Assembly (NCBI RefSeq): GCF_002741015.1
Contig: NZ_CP016620.1
Coordinates: 248,001 to 312,000 of the forward strand
DNA length: 64,000 bases
Source: Microvirga ossetica
GTDB lineage: Bacteria > Pseudomonadota > Alphaproteobacteria > Rhizobiales > Beijerinckiaceae
Reading direction: 5' to 3'
Both the position numbers and the translations under genes were made by a program. Within the stretch, counting starts at the first letter, position 1, and each line of letters begins with the position of its first letter. Under the pieces are notes generated by a model. That model did not search any database, was not told where the DNA came from, and saw only the letters and a list, made by a program, of their open reading frames with translations. Positions 33,528-42,598 of the stretch are shown here, in pieces.

Positions 33528-33851
33528 ATGCGGCTTGCTTTCGCAATTCTTGCGACATCACTCGTCGCGTCTTCATTCGCCTCTGCCCAAGTGCCAGCGC
33601 AGGTCGAGGCCTGCCGGTTGTCGGGACTGGCCGCGATCAAGGAGCGCTCGCCCTCCCTTGATCAGATCACGCTCGATATGGAATCACTGGCCGTCTCTAA
33701 AGCCAGAACAAAGGTCGGCGATACGCCGATTACGATGGTAGTCATGGGCGACGCCTATCTCCAGCGCGACAAGTCCGACAAGCCCAACCGCTTCGTCTGC
33801 CTCCTCAGCGATCATGACAAGGTGGTGCTGACCTTCTTCACGGAACAGTAG
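33528..33851 (+). CDS. Exported hypothetical protein, 107 aa
   Basis: A clear signal peptide (MRLAFAILATSLVASSFASA) is followed by QVPAQVEACRLSGLAAIKER, SPSLDQITLDMESLAVSKAR and VVMGDAYLQRDKSDKPNRFV ending CLLSDHDKVVLTFFTEQ. The two Cys residues could form a disulfide. It is probably periplasmic. Similar short exported proteins are common in Hyphomicrobiales with no known function. Confidence 0.7.
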   Translation: MRLAFAILATSLVASSFASAQVPAQVEACRLSGLAAIKERSPSLDQITLDMESLAVSKARTKVGDTPITMVVMGDAYLQRDKSDKPNRFVCLLSDHDKVVLTFFTEQ

Positions 33852-33870
33852 TTCATCCGCTTCGCCACCG

Positions 33871-34467
33871 CTAAGAAGGGTGTCGCCCTCGGTGCGACGC
33901 ATACCCGCGATTGGTTCGAGCATGATCCAGCACATCAGGTCGCCGGTCTTGCTTTGCACCATGGATCAGCCATGCCAGCGCATATCCGGCAATTCCTGCC
34001 ATGAACAGCGCGAGCAACGGGCTCTCCGTTACCCGGTGCGTTACGGCTTGCCGGCCCGCGCGAATGTATCGCTCTGCCTCCGGGTAGTGTTCGCCGGCGT
34101 GTCGGACGTAGCGCTTGCCTCGGCTGTACACCTCACGGGCTGCGCCAGACGCTTGCTCTGACACGTCGTGCAGGGCTTCTCGGACCTGATCCAGAACATT
34201 CTCGGCTGAATCCTGCTCTTGCTGTGCCTGTGTGCCACTTGGCGTTGAGACCCCAGCTGACTGATCAGGAGGCTCAGGCTCTGGTCCTTTGGTGATGGTG
34301 ACTGAGATCGGATCACTGGTCGGGAACGTCTCCTCGATGGCATGGTCGAGCCTTGCATCGAGGTTCTGCTGTGAATTCTCAGGCAGCTTCGTGTCTGGAG
34401 GACACTCCGAAGACTGACGCTCCTTCCCATCCCGCATGGACTGACTCTTGATATCGGGTGCACTCAC
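33871..34467 (-). CDS. Membrane-anchored stress-type protein
   Basis: GTG at 34467 is chosen because GGAGGG lies 6 bp upstream. The N-terminal part has LDHAIEETFPTSDPISVTIT, a motif frequent in Methylobacterium and Microvirga stress-type proteins. The middle is an amphipathic charged helix (VLDQVREALHDVSEQASGAA). The end has one membrane helix (LLALFMAGIAGYALAWLIHG), like ElaB/YqjD-type ribosome-tethering or DUF883-like proteins. Function inferred only. Confidence 0.6.
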   Translation of the reverse strand: MSAPDIKSQSMRDGKERQSSECPPDTKLPENSQQNLDARLDHAIEETFPTSDPISVTITKGPEPEPPDQSAGVSTPSGTQAQQEQDSAENVLDQVREALHDVSEQASGAAREVYSRGKRYVRHAGEHYPEAERYIRAGRQAVTHRVTESPLLALFMAGIAGYALAWLIHGAKQDRRPDVLDHARTNRGYASHRGRHPS

Positions 34468-34741
34468 GATAAGCCCTCCGGGACGTTCAAGGCAGAGCCA
34501 TTCGCAACTGGCAGTCCAACGCCATGGCGTTGAGCCGCGTTCCGGCATGCGCCGATCTGCGTAACCTGGCCGGCGGGTCGTAGGGCGGTCGCCCCAGGCT
34601 TGATTGGCCTTGTCCTATGGACAAAGGGGAGGGGATCCTAGAACGACCTTGGTGTCAAAGACTGCTCGTCCGATAGATGGCGCCGGATGACATTGCTGGA
34701 CCGACAAGAGGCGGACGAATGCAGGTCACGGCGGAGCCTGT

Positions 34742-34990
34742 CTAGGCCTGCTCCCGCCTGACGTAGATCGGTTCAAGCTGGTAGTGTTTCGAGAGATCGT
34801 TGGCTTGGTCGACGGCTTCCTCCATCGACCCGAACGGACCACTCACGGCGATGGCCGTCCCATCGATGAGCACTGTCACCATGAACTCCATCGCCCGTTC
34901 GGGCTGAACCACCTCAGCCAGGGTTATGTTGTTGCTCTGATCCTCAGGAACTTCGTCGGGCATCAAGATGTGGAGGCCGGGACCGGTCAT
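34742..34990 (-). CDS. Hypothetical protein, 82 aa
   Basis: It starts MTGPGLHILMPDEVPEDQSN; ATG at 34990 has AAGGATC upstream. The core MEFMVTVLIDGTAIAVSGPF then GSMEEAVDQANDLSKHYQLE with a final YVRREQA forms an alternating strand-helix pattern. No family is recognised. Confidence 0.55.
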   Translation of the reverse strand: MTGPGLHILMPDEVPEDQSNNITLAEVVQPERAMEFMVTVLIDGTAIAVSGPFGSMEEAVDQANDLSKHYQLEPIYVRREQA

Positions 34991-35469
34991 TGGGGATCCT
35001 TTGGATTCACGGGACCAGGATAGATGACGAGCTATGCTGGAAAGAGCTTCACAAGGATAAGCCGCCCAATCAACGGATAAAGGAATCTCTGGTTTCCACG
35101 AGAGCTTGCCACTGGGTCGCTCCGGATGCGGGCCTAACTCCGAACCCCAAAAGTGCAGCATAGCAGTTTCGGAGAGAGTTCGCTCCAACGTAGGGACACC
35201 GCTCCGAGGGCCACCATACCTGTCATAATGTGTCGGGTGGGGCCCGGTCTGGAACAGCGGAGGAAGACGATGGGACTGACCTTTAAGAACAATCTCCATA
35301 GCGAAGTCGGAATCTGGCAAATGCCTTTGTCACTGGACGAACCCAATGCATTGAACGCGCTCCACCGCCGTCATGGACAGGCTGAAGCTAAGGTGTCCAC
35401 AACGGGCGGGCGGACGACTTTAGGAGGGCGCGTCGACGACGTCGTGGATATGAAGAACGATTGTGCAGC

Positions 35470-36524
35470 TAGAGCATCGGACGGTTAAACGGACGCATAT
35501 CCGGCAGCCTTAAGGTAGTTCCAGCACTCTTGTGGTTCGAACAGGTTGCAGATCTCACCGAGCGCTCGCCAGAGCGCGTCGAACGTTCGGGCCTCGGCCT
35601 TGCGCAAGTGCGCTTTGATCTTGGCAAAGGCCTGTTCAATTGGATTAAGATCAGGCGAATAAGCAGGTAAAAACAGGAACCAGGCTCCGCGTTGCTTCAG
35701 ACACTGAGCGGCCTTCTCGCTCTTGTGGACAGCCAGGTTGTCGAGGATCACCACATCGCCTTTGCGCAGCGTCGGCGCGAGCTGCGTCTCAATGTAAGCC
35801 TCGAACGCCAACCGGGTGATCGGGCCATCGATGATCCACGGCGCGCACAACTCGTTGCACCGTAGCCCAGCCAGAAAGGTATGGGTTTTCCAGTGTCCAA
35901 AGGGAGCTTTCATGCGTAGGCGCTGGCCCCTGCGGCTCCGCCCGCGCAGGCGCGTCATCTTGGTGTTGACATACGTCTCGTCCAGGAACACCAGCCGGTG
36001 CGTCTCCTGGCGCATGCGCGGCTGGCGCTGGGCATGCCAGACCCGGCGCTCATCCCGCACATCGGCGCGTGCGCACTCCGCCGCCATCAGGCATTTTTTT
36101 ATATGAGAAGCCGTGCCGGCACAGGAAGCGCGAGAGCATCGCGGGAGCCGCAACGATCCCATGCTCAGTCAGCAGCCTTGCGGCCAGCTCGGGCATGGTG
36201 ATGGCCGGCTCGGCCTCGACCGTCTGGATCAAGAAGCTCTCATAGGGCACCAGCTTGCCGCGTCCGGGCGGACGGCCTTGCCGGGCCGGTGCCGGCGAGC
36301 CGAACCGCCGCTTCCGCTGCACCAGCTTGATGGCGAAACTCTCGCTGACGTCAAAGTGCTGGGCTGCCGCCCGGCAGGAATGACCTGCATCGACAAAGTC
36401 GGCGACGCGCACCCGCAGATCCAGGGAATAGCAATGACCCATAATCCACCTCCCAGTCCAGGCAGTGAATCACAGCTCGGCCTCGCACAGAAGCCAGGAG
36501 TCTCATTTCCGGTCCGAGGCTCTA
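35470..36524 (-). mobile_element. IS630-family element, copy 1
   Basis: TA dinucleotides at 35470-35471 and 36523-36524 bound the element, as expected for Tc1/IS630 insertion. Inner ends are AGAGCATCGGACGG (left) and, inverted, CCGAGGCTCT (right), imperfect repeats related to those of the copy at 52122-53180. It contains one frameshifted transposase gene. Confidence 0.8.
35485..36442 (-). CDS. IS630-family transposase, two frames
   Basis: Frame 1 (36442-36050) starts [20 protein letters not shown] with a helix-turn-helix ([20 protein letters not shown]). It ends in frame soon after SYKK at an A7 run (36094-36100). Frame 2 carries the DDE domain: [32 protein letters not shown] and [16 protein letters not shown]. 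The A-run is a likely programmed frameshift site, normal in this group, so the pair probably makes a working fusion. Confidence 0.82.
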
Positions 36525-36592
36525 GTTCCACAAAAATGTCAACCCAGCTTAGGTGTAGGCGCAGAGTAAGACTGTTCACGGTGGCAAACTAG

Positions 36593-36895
36593 GAATACGC
36601 CAATCCCGCTTCTGCTGGGGCTGCGAAGATCTCATAGATTGGAGCGGCCTCGGAGAGGCTCCAAGAGTCCTATGACATTCCTCAGCTTTAGCAGACAACC
36701 GAAGCAGCCTCCGAGACAGCGTGGCATGCTCAAGATCACGCCGCCGTTGGAGATTCGCGACGCGGTGCCGGCTAGAGATGAGTGCGCACCCCGGGTGCTG
36801 CGCCTTGCTCTCGGTCACCGAGCGCCTTCTCTGTGGCCCATGATGCCCTGCTCTCCCAGGATGAGAAGAGCACCCAAAGCTAGGAAAAAACTCCC
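36593..36895. other. Spacer between IS630 target and nadC
   Basis: Open frames on both strands here (for example minus 36576-36818) have no recognised features. I see no clear gene or terminator. Confidence 0.4.
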
Positions 36896-37771
36896 TCAGG
36901 CGACGTCCAAGCCGAGATCGAGGATCGGTGCGCTGTGTGTGATCCAGCCTGTCGAGATCAGATCGACACCTGTGGCTGCGATTGCGGGTGCAATTGCTGC
37001 CGTGATCCGGCCTGAGGCCTCTGTGATGGCACGCTTATTCACTCGCCGCACAGCCTCTGACAGCGTGTCCGGGCTCATATTGTCGAGAAGGATCGCATCA
37101 ACGCCAACCTCCAACACCTCATCCAGCTGATCGAGGGTATCGACCTCGATCTCGATCTTCACGAGATGGCCCACAGTTGCTCGCGCCCGCTCCAAGGCTC
37201 GCCGAACGCTTCCGGCGATGGCGATGTGGTTGTCCTTGATTAGAACGGCATCATCGAGCCCGAAGCGGTGGTTCGATCCGCCTCCGGCCCGGACGGCATG
37301 CTTCTCGAGCGAGCGCAGTCCGGGTGTGGTCTTGCGCGTACAGACAATCCGCGCATGTCCATGGGGGCGAACGGCATCAACGAGAGCCGCGGTCGCTGTT
37401 GCGATGCCTGACATCCTACAGACGAGGTTCAGAGCCACGCGCTCCGCCGAGAGAATGCTCCGGGCCGAACCATCCGCTTGCAGAACCGCTTCTCCACGTT
37501 CCACGCGGCTGCCATCGGGCCGGTCGGCGGCAACTGTGATGGTAGGGTCGATCAGAGTGAACGCCAGAAGCGCCGCATCGACGCCTGCGACCACGCCGGA
37601 CTCACGGGCCACAATGGCCCCCCGCAGTCTGGCGTCCGCGGGAATGACAGCATCCGTCGTAATGTCCCCAGCCCGGCCCAGATCCTCGAGCAGCGCGGCG
37701 CGCACAATGGGTTCTACCAGCAGGCGCGGGAGCGGAGCCAGAACGTCCTGTGTGGTGACTGTCGGTTTCAT
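36896..37771 (-). CDS. nadC: Nicotinate-nucleotide pyrophosphorylase
   Basis: This 291-residue enzyme converts quinolinate and PRPP to nicotinate mononucleotide, the third step of NAD de novo synthesis. Motifs: EDLGRAGDITTDAVIPADAR at the N-terminus, ALNLVCRMSGIATATAALVD, the PRPP/quinolinate loop CTRKTTPGLRSLEKHAVRAG, and DAILLDNMSPDTL. It overlaps nadB by 4 bp (ATGA). Length is normal. Confidence 0.95.
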   Translation of the reverse strand: MKPTVTTQDVLAPLPRLLVEPIVRAALLEDLGRAGDITTDAVIPADARLRGAIVARESGVVAGVDAALLAFTLIDPTITVAADRPDGSRVERGEAVLQADGSARSILSAERVALNLVCRMSGIATATAALVDAVRPHGHARIVCTRKTTPGLRSLEKHAVRAGGGSNHRFGLDDAVLIKDNHIAIAGSVRRALERARATVGHLVKIEIEVDTLDQLDEVLEVGVDAILLDNMSPDTLSEAVRRVNKRAITEASGRITAAIAPAIAATGVDLISTGWITHSAPILDLGLDVA

Positions 37772-39366
37772 GCAACTCTCCTGGCAAGTGCGGCTGTCTC
37801 GTTATCGATCTCAGCCGCGAGGCGCAGCGCTTGATCGAGGGTCATTTCGGTATGCTGTTCCGGCACTAGGCCCCGGTGATCGAGCCGCTGATGAGCCCCC
37901 CGGCTCTCATTCCGGCTAACCGCTGATACTGCGATCATCAGGCTGACCATTGCAGCATCGTGTATATCTGCCGCGTTTGCATTGCGCATGAGCGCACGCA
38001 GGTGACCGATGGCTGCTTGAAGTCCAGCCTCGTCACGGAGCACGCCAACCTGTAGGTCCATGACCGACCGGATTTGCTGCAGACACGCAGACCGCTGATA
38101 GGAGCCAGGTCGATGCGACACAGCAAGGGAAGATGAGGGCAGCTGGCCCGTTGCCGCTCGACTTTCCATTGCCCTGATGTCCTCCGCAACCCACGCCGCA
38201 TAGGCCAGCGCCTCAAGCAGCGAGTTGCTCGCCAACCGATTGGCCCCATGCAGGCCTGTTGACGCGACCTCGCCGCCGGCCCAGAGCCCTTCGACAGAAC
38301 AGCGGCCCTGATCATCGACCTGGATTCCGCCCATGTGGTAATGGGCGGCCGGGCGCACGGGAATCGGATCACGAACCGGATCGAGGCCGGCGGCCCGACA
38401 CAGCGCCGTCACGCCCGGAAACTTCGTGGTGACCTGCTCGCCAAGCACGTGACGCGTGTCGAGGAACACGCGTTCTCCCGATTGAATCTGGGCAAAGATC
38501 GCCCGCGCCACCACATCACGCGGCGCCAGTTCCGCTCCGGGAATGCTTTGCATGAAGTGTTCACCATGGCTGTTAACGAGCCTTGCCCCTTCACCACGTA
38601 GGGCCTCGGTTGCCAACGGCATCGGATCGAGACCGACCGCTATGGCCGTGGGATGGAACTGAACGAACTCGAGATCGCGCAGGACAACACCCGCGCGGGC
38701 TGCCAGCGCCAAGCCCCCACCGTGAGCGCTTAGGGGATTGGTTGTATGCGCGTAAAGGCCTCCAAGGCCACCTGTCGCCAGCACCACGGCCCGGCCGGGG
38801 ATCAGGATCGGCTCATCCCCGCCTTCGGTTCGCCAAGGGAAGCAGAACACACCGGCCACTGCGCCATTGACGTCCAAGGCCAGTTCCGTGACCCGGTGGT
38901 GCTCCATGATCTGAACGGAGGGAGCGTTCCTGACGGCATGGATGAGTGCGTCCAGAACACGTTTGCCGGTTCTATCACCATGCGCATGGGCAATCCGCCG
39001 GCGCGAATGCGCGGCTTCCAGTCCCAAGATCAGGTCATCACCCGACGTGGTTCGATCGAAGGCTGCACCTTGAGCAACCAGCCATTCAATGCACGAAGGC
39101 GCGGCGGCTGCGACCCGAGCAGCGACATCAGGATCGCTGAGACCAGCGCCAGCCTGAAGAGTGTCGGCGGCATGCAGGGCAGGGTGGTCGTCCGCTCCAA
39201 GAGCGGCCGCGATGCCACCCTGCGCCAGAGGCGTGGAGGCCTGCTGCCCCAATGCAGCCGCCACAAGCAGGGTCACCGGCAGCGGCGCCAGGTGCAGGGC
39301 TGTTGCCAGTCCTGCGATGCCGCCACCCACGACCACGACACGGTCGCTCGGATTGGCTGGTCTCAT
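37768..39366 (-). CDS. nadB: L-aspartate oxidase
   Basis: This 532-residue flavoprotein oxidises L-aspartate to iminoaspartate, the first step of the pathway. It has the FAD-binding VVVGGGIAGLATALHLAPLP, TTNPLSAHGGGLALAARAGV, the active-site FVQFHPTAI region and a C-terminal helical domain. It starts 9 bp after nadA and overlaps nadC, so all three are one transcript. Confidence 0.95.
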   Translation of the reverse strand: MRPANPSDRVVVVGGGIAGLATALHLAPLPVTLLVAAALGQQASTPLAQGGIAAALGADDHPALHAADTLQAGAGLSDPDVAARVAAAAPSCIEWLVAQGAAFDRTTSGDDLILGLEAAHSRRRIAHAHGDRTGKRVLDALIHAVRNAPSVQIMEHHRVTELALDVNGAVAGVFCFPWRTEGGDEPILIPGRAVVLATGGLGGLYAHTTNPLSAHGGGLALAARAGVVLRDLEFVQFHPTAIAVGLDPMPLATEALRGEGARLVNSHGEHFMQSIPGAELAPRDVVARAIFAQIQSGERVFLDTRHVLGEQVTTKFPGVTALCRAAGLDPVRDPIPVRPAAHYHMGGIQVDDQGRCSVEGLWAGGEVASTGLHGANRLASNSLLEALAYAAWVAEDIRAMESRAATGQLPSSSLAVSHRPGSYQRSACLQQIRSVMDLQVGVLRDEAGLQAAIGHLRALMRNANAADIHDAAMVSLMIAVSAVSRNESRGAHQRLDHRGLVPEQHTEMTLDQALRLAAEIDNETAALARRVA

Positions 39367-39375
39367 GGGCGATCC

Positions 39376-40374
39376 TCAGCTTACAGCGAGCATACGCTCG
39401 ACCGCCAGCCGCGCCCGCCCGGCCACTGCCGGGTCGATCGTGACCTCGTGCTGACGCAACTCCAACGCCCGCCGGATCTTGGGCAGCGTGATGCGCTTCA
39501 TGTGCGGACACAGGTTGCAGGGCCGAACGAACTCGACCTCGGGATAGAGAGCTGCCACGTTGTCGCTCATCGAGCACTCGGTCACGAGCGCGACACGGGC
39601 CGGGCGCTTCTCGCCAACGAAGTCGGCCATTGCGGCGGTCGATCCGGCAAAGTCGGCTTCCGCCACCACTTCCGGCGGCGCTTCCGGGTGAGCCAGCACC
39701 ACCACATCCGGGTAGCTCGCACGCACTTCACGGATGTCCTCCGCGGTAAAGCGCTCGTGCACTTCGCAGTGGCCGGCCCAGGTGATGATCTCCACGCCTG
39801 GCACCTGAGCTGCTGTGTTTTGTGCCAGGAACTCATCCGGCAGCATGATCACGCGATCAACCCCGAGGGACTCGATGACCTTCTTGGCGTTGCCTGACGT
39901 GCAGCAGATGTCCGATTCCGCCTTTACGGCGGCGGACGTGTTCACATAGGTGACGACAGGTACGCCCGGGTAGCGTGCCCGCAGCTGGCGCACGTCTTCG
40001 GCTGTGATCGAATCGGCGAGGGAGCAGCCGGCCTCCGCATCCGGAACGAGGACTGTCTTGTTCGGATTGAGGAGTTTGGCGGTCTCCGCCATGAAGTGCA
40101 CACCGGCGAGCACAATCACGTCGGCATCCGTATTCACGGCTTCACGGGCCAGGGCCAGGCTGTCGCCGACAATGTCCGCCACCGTGTGGAAGATCTCCGG
40201 CGTCTGATAATTGTGGGCCAGAATGACGGCATTGTGTTCGCGCTTGAGCGCAAGGATCGCCTCAATGTCATTGGCAAAGACTGGCCACTCGATCGCCGGA
40301 ACATGATGTCTGACCCGCGCGTAGAGGTCGGGCAGGGGGAGGGACGCAGACACCATCGAAGCAGCAGCGGACAT
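39376..40374 (-). CDS. nadA: Quinolinate synthase
   Basis: This 332-residue [4Fe-4S] enzyme condenses iminoaspartate with dihydroxyacetone phosphate to quinolinate. Three Cys ligand regions are visible: [24 protein letters not shown] and [18 protein letters not shown] follows the NAVILA strand at the substrate site. It is the first gene of the nad operon, with AGGAGG just upstream of the ATG at 40374 and three palindromes before that. Confidence 0.95.
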   Translation of the reverse strand: MSAAASMVSASLPLPDLYARVRHHVPAIEWPVFANDIEAILALKREHNAVILAHNYQTPEIFHTVADIVGDSLALAREAVNTDADVIVLAGVHFMAETAKLLNPNKTVLVPDAEAGCSLADSITAEDVRQLRARYPGVPVVTYVNTSAAVKAESDICCTSGNAKKVIESLGVDRVIMLPDEFLAQNTAAQVPGVEIITWAGHCEVHERFTAEDIREVRASYPDVVVLAHPEAPPEVVAEADFAGSTAAMADFVGEKRPARVALVTECSMSDNVAALYPEVEFVRPCNLCPHMKRITLPKIRRALELRQHEVTIDPAVAGRARLAVERMLAVS

Positions 40375-40385
40375 TGTGACCTCCT

Positions 40386-40402
40386 ATGCTCAACCAGAGC
40401 AT
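40386..40402. promoter_or_regulatory. NadQ-type operator 1 (palindrome)
   Basis: ATGCTC-N5-GAGCAT on the minus strand is a perfect inverted repeat. It ends only a few bases upstream of the nadA ribosome binding site, so a bound repressor here would block early elongation or the promoter. Confidence 0.6.
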
Positions 40403-40417
40403 TAATAAGTCATACTT

Positions 40418-40434
40418 ATACTCGATCAGAGCAT
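40418..40434. promoter_or_regulatory. NadQ-type operator 2 (palindrome)
   Basis: ATACTC-N5-GAGCAT on the plus strand is centred exactly 32 bp (three helical turns) from operator 1, which favours cooperative binding on one face. Confidence 0.6.
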
Positions 40435-40451
40435 TTACGGTTCATAAGAAA

Positions 40452-40469
40452 GCCGGCTACGTAGCCGGC
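40452..40469. promoter_or_regulatory. Perfect 18-bp palindrome
   Basis: GCCGGCTACGTAGCCGGC is fully self-complementary and lies between the nadQ stop (40533) and the nadA promoter. It could be a second regulator's site or, as RNA, a stem without a U-tract that weakly terminates nadQ transcripts. It is different in sequence from the ATRCTC operators. Confidence 0.4.
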
Positions 40470-40478
40470 GCATCTCTT

Positions 40479-40495
40479 ATGCTAGACACGAGTAT
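40479..40495. promoter_or_regulatory. NadQ-type operator 3 (near palindrome)
   Basis: ATGCTA-N5-GAGTAT on the plus strand has one mismatch to the ATRCTC-N5-GAGYAT pattern. It is centred 61 bp from operator 2 and lies 37 bp beyond the nadQ stop codon. Confidence 0.5.
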
Positions 40496-40532
40496 AAGTT
40501 CGTGTCAACGCATAATCCGCTCCAACAGTGAT

Positions 40533-41513
40533 TCACCTTAAGCGGGGCAGTCGCACACCGGGGGCCGGTCGCTCGATCAGCACTTCGCGCCGGAAGCGCA
40601 CGAGCCGGGCAGGACGCCCGCCTGTTTCGGTTGTGATCTCGCCGGTTTCCTCGACCAGACCCTGAACTTCGACCAGGCGGCGGAAGTTCTGCTTGTGAAG
40701 CCGGACGCCGGACAGGGCCTCAACAGTCTTCTGGAGTTCCAGAAGCGTGAACGAGGCAGGCATGAGTTCGAAGATCACCGGCCGGTATTTGATCTTACCC
40801 CGCAGACGCCCGATGCCTGTGGCTAGGATACGGCGATGGTCAAGCGCCATCGGCTGACCGGGCGCGAGCCGCACGGTGGAGCTCGCCTGCGCCCCAACCT
40901 CACGCAACGCCTCTGGAACGAGGCCGGCCTCAAACAGGAGCTCGTAGCGCTCCAGAACACGTTCATCGGTCCAGGTCTCGGACCCAAACCCGAAGGTAAG
41001 CTCGATCCGCTCCTCGCGGAATTGTCGCAGGGATTTGCCACGGGACCGAGCCCAGGCCTTCAGGCGCGGCTCGATTACATCCAGGGCCTTGGGTCGGCCC
41101 TCGCGCCAGTCCTCCCATGGGAGATAGCTGTACCAGTTCCGCCAGGCAGCATGCGCCAGTCCGGCGGGCCGAGCCTCGCGCACCAGCGCAAGGTAGGCAA
41201 TCGATAGGGTATGGCCGCCCCCCGCATCGACGGCTTCGGCCCGGTAGCGATCGCCAAAGGTATACAGCTGCTCGACATAGCCCAAGGTCAGCTGAGTCTG
41301 CTCCGCCACCCACGTGCGTAATCCCGTCTCCAGCGTCCGGTGCTCGGATCGCAACGGCCCAGAGGGTAAGCCGTCATGCTGATCGATCCGGACAGTGAGA
41401 ACCCGTGGCTCGTCGGGCGTGGCCGCCATGATAGCAGCACTGAGATCCACGGTTGGAGATGCATGAGGCGGCACGCGGGTCTTTGGTTGCCGAGCGGGGG
41501 AGGAAGAGGCCAT
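40533..41513 (-). CDS. nadQ: NAD biosynthesis regulator, NadQ/COG4111 type
   Basis: This 326-residue protein has an N-terminal Nudix-like domain (LTLGYVEQLYTFGDRYR, then SIAYLALVREA) and a C-terminal winged helix (IFELMPASFTLLELQKTVEA and LHKQNFRRLVEVQGLVEETG). This is the COG4111 architecture, distantly related to NrtR and predicted to control nadABC in Hyphomicrobiales. The Nudix box is degenerate, fitting a ligand sensor rather than an enzyme. It is followed on the same strand by nadABC with operators between, which supports the role. Start may be 28 codons later (MAATPDEP). Confidence 0.8.
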   Translation of the reverse strand: MASSSPARQPKTRVPPHASPTVDLSAAIMAATPDEPRVLTVRIDQHDGLPSGPLRSEHRTLETGLRTWVAEQTQLTLGYVEQLYTFGDRYRAEAVDAGGGHTLSIAYLALVREARPAGLAHAAWRNWYSYLPWEDWREGRPKALDVIEPRLKAWARSRGKSLRQFREERIELTFGFGSETWTDERVLERYELLFEAGLVPEALREVGAQASSTVRLAPGQPMALDHRRILATGIGRLRGKIKYRPVIFELMPASFTLLELQKTVEALSGVRLHKQNFRRLVEVQGLVEETGEITTETGGRPARLVRFRREVLIERPAPGVRLPRLR

Positions 41514-41902
41514 GGGTACTCAGAAGCGCACAGGGTACGAGTTGCGCACGATAGGTCTCTTGGCCCCCTTGGTCGAGACGAACTTTCGATGGGTCGAGAC
41601 GGCCTACCCTCTGGTAGCTTTGAATGCCCGGATGGGCTGAATGGCAATGGCCTCGTGAGAGGAAACGAAATCAGTCGCACCGTATGGCGGGGCAGGGCGG
41701 TTCAGGCACATGGCGGCGCCCTCCGTTCAACCCGGCACGGGCTGTCGGCCGGACACGACCCGATCTTGGGCCAACGCCGGCCGGGAGGCGCAGCCAGGGG
41801 AGAGCACGCTCCTCCCTCGATCTTTTCGATACGCTGCGGCAATTGTGCAACGCACAAATTCCTGGGCTGCGCGTTGACCTATCAAGACAAGGGCAAGGTC
41901 AG

Positions 41903-42193
41903 ATGGGTCAAGAGCAAACACCGCCTGCCGAGTGGAGCCGCCGAAGAACGCGCTATGATCCTCCAGCGCTCAAGGAAGCCATCGCAGCGGCTCAAGATTT
42001 AACAGGGCACGTCGAGGGTCAGATCGAGATTGCCGCGCAGCTGATGGGCTTGCCGGAAGATGAGGTCCGCCCAGAGGTTCTGAAGGCGGCAGCATCTGCC
42101 GATGCTGCGGGGGCAGGGTTGGTTCACCCACGCTCACGGCGAACTCAGGTGGTGGTCGTTGAGCGCAGAGGCTCCCGTGTTCCGCGCAGATGA
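41903..42193 (+). CDS. Hypothetical protein, 96 aa
   Basis: It starts MGQEQTPPAEWSRRRTRYDP and has LKEAIAAAQDLTGHVEGQIE, IAAQLMGLPEDEVRPEVLKA and a basic TQVVVVERRGSRVPRR end. The helical core with a basic tail could bind nucleic acid. No family is recognised, but the composition and codon pattern look coding. Confidence 0.5.
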   Translation: MGQEQTPPAEWSRRRTRYDPPALKEAIAAAQDLTGHVEGQIEIAAQLMGLPEDEVRPEVLKAAASADAAGAGLVHPRSRRTQVVVVERRGSRVPRR

Positions 42194-42302
42194 AGATCAA
42201 TCGGGAAACACCACCAGACGTGTACTCTTCGACAAGGAGCCATTCGATGATTTTATTCTCCTCGCAGATGTTCCACGGCTACTCCGTCCGGCGGGCTGCA
42301 CG

Positions 42303-42422
42303 TTGATTAGGCGGCTCATAGGTGCCAGATCATCCCCGAACGTCCTGGTAGACGGCGTCCTGCTGGCGACAGCTCTGACTGCAACCAGTGTCGCTCTCCT
42401 GTTGTGCGCTCAGCTGCCGTAA
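42303..42422 (+). CDS. Small membrane protein, 39 aa
   Basis: TTG start. The frame ends VALLLCAQLP after one membrane helix (VLVDGVLLATALTATSVALL). The tail CxQLP matches the 35-residue protein at 29289. It may alternatively be the end of a longer frame from 42102. Confidence 0.3.
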   Translation: MIRRLIGARSSPNVLVDGVLLATALTATSVALLLCAQLP

Positions 42423-42598
42423 CGACAAATCCCGAATTTTCGTGGCGTGCCGGCCTTAAGTGACACCTGTAACGTGTTGCCTGGTGGTATTTTACCTTAT
42501 TCTCTGGCTCGCCAGATTCCTGAACCAGCGCCAGCAAACGGAATATCGGAATGCCTGCACGCTCGGTGCCAGGCTCTATCAGCAAAGAGAGCAGTCCG

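Larger units (their letters stand above)
35270..36592 (+). pseudogene. Hypothetical gene interrupted by IS630
   Basis: The 5' part (35270-35471) starts MGLTFKNNLHSEVGIWQMPL after GGAGGAAGACG, a strong ribosome binding site. Removing the IS630 with one TA joins it in frame to the 3' part (36525-36592), giving 89 residues ending FTVAN. No domain is recognised. The precise frame restoration is some evidence that the gene is real. Confidence 0.45.

Noticed and set aside
36639..37130. Plus-strand frame of 163 codons over the start of nadC
   Set aside because: It is an antisense shadow of nadC and the adjoining spacer.
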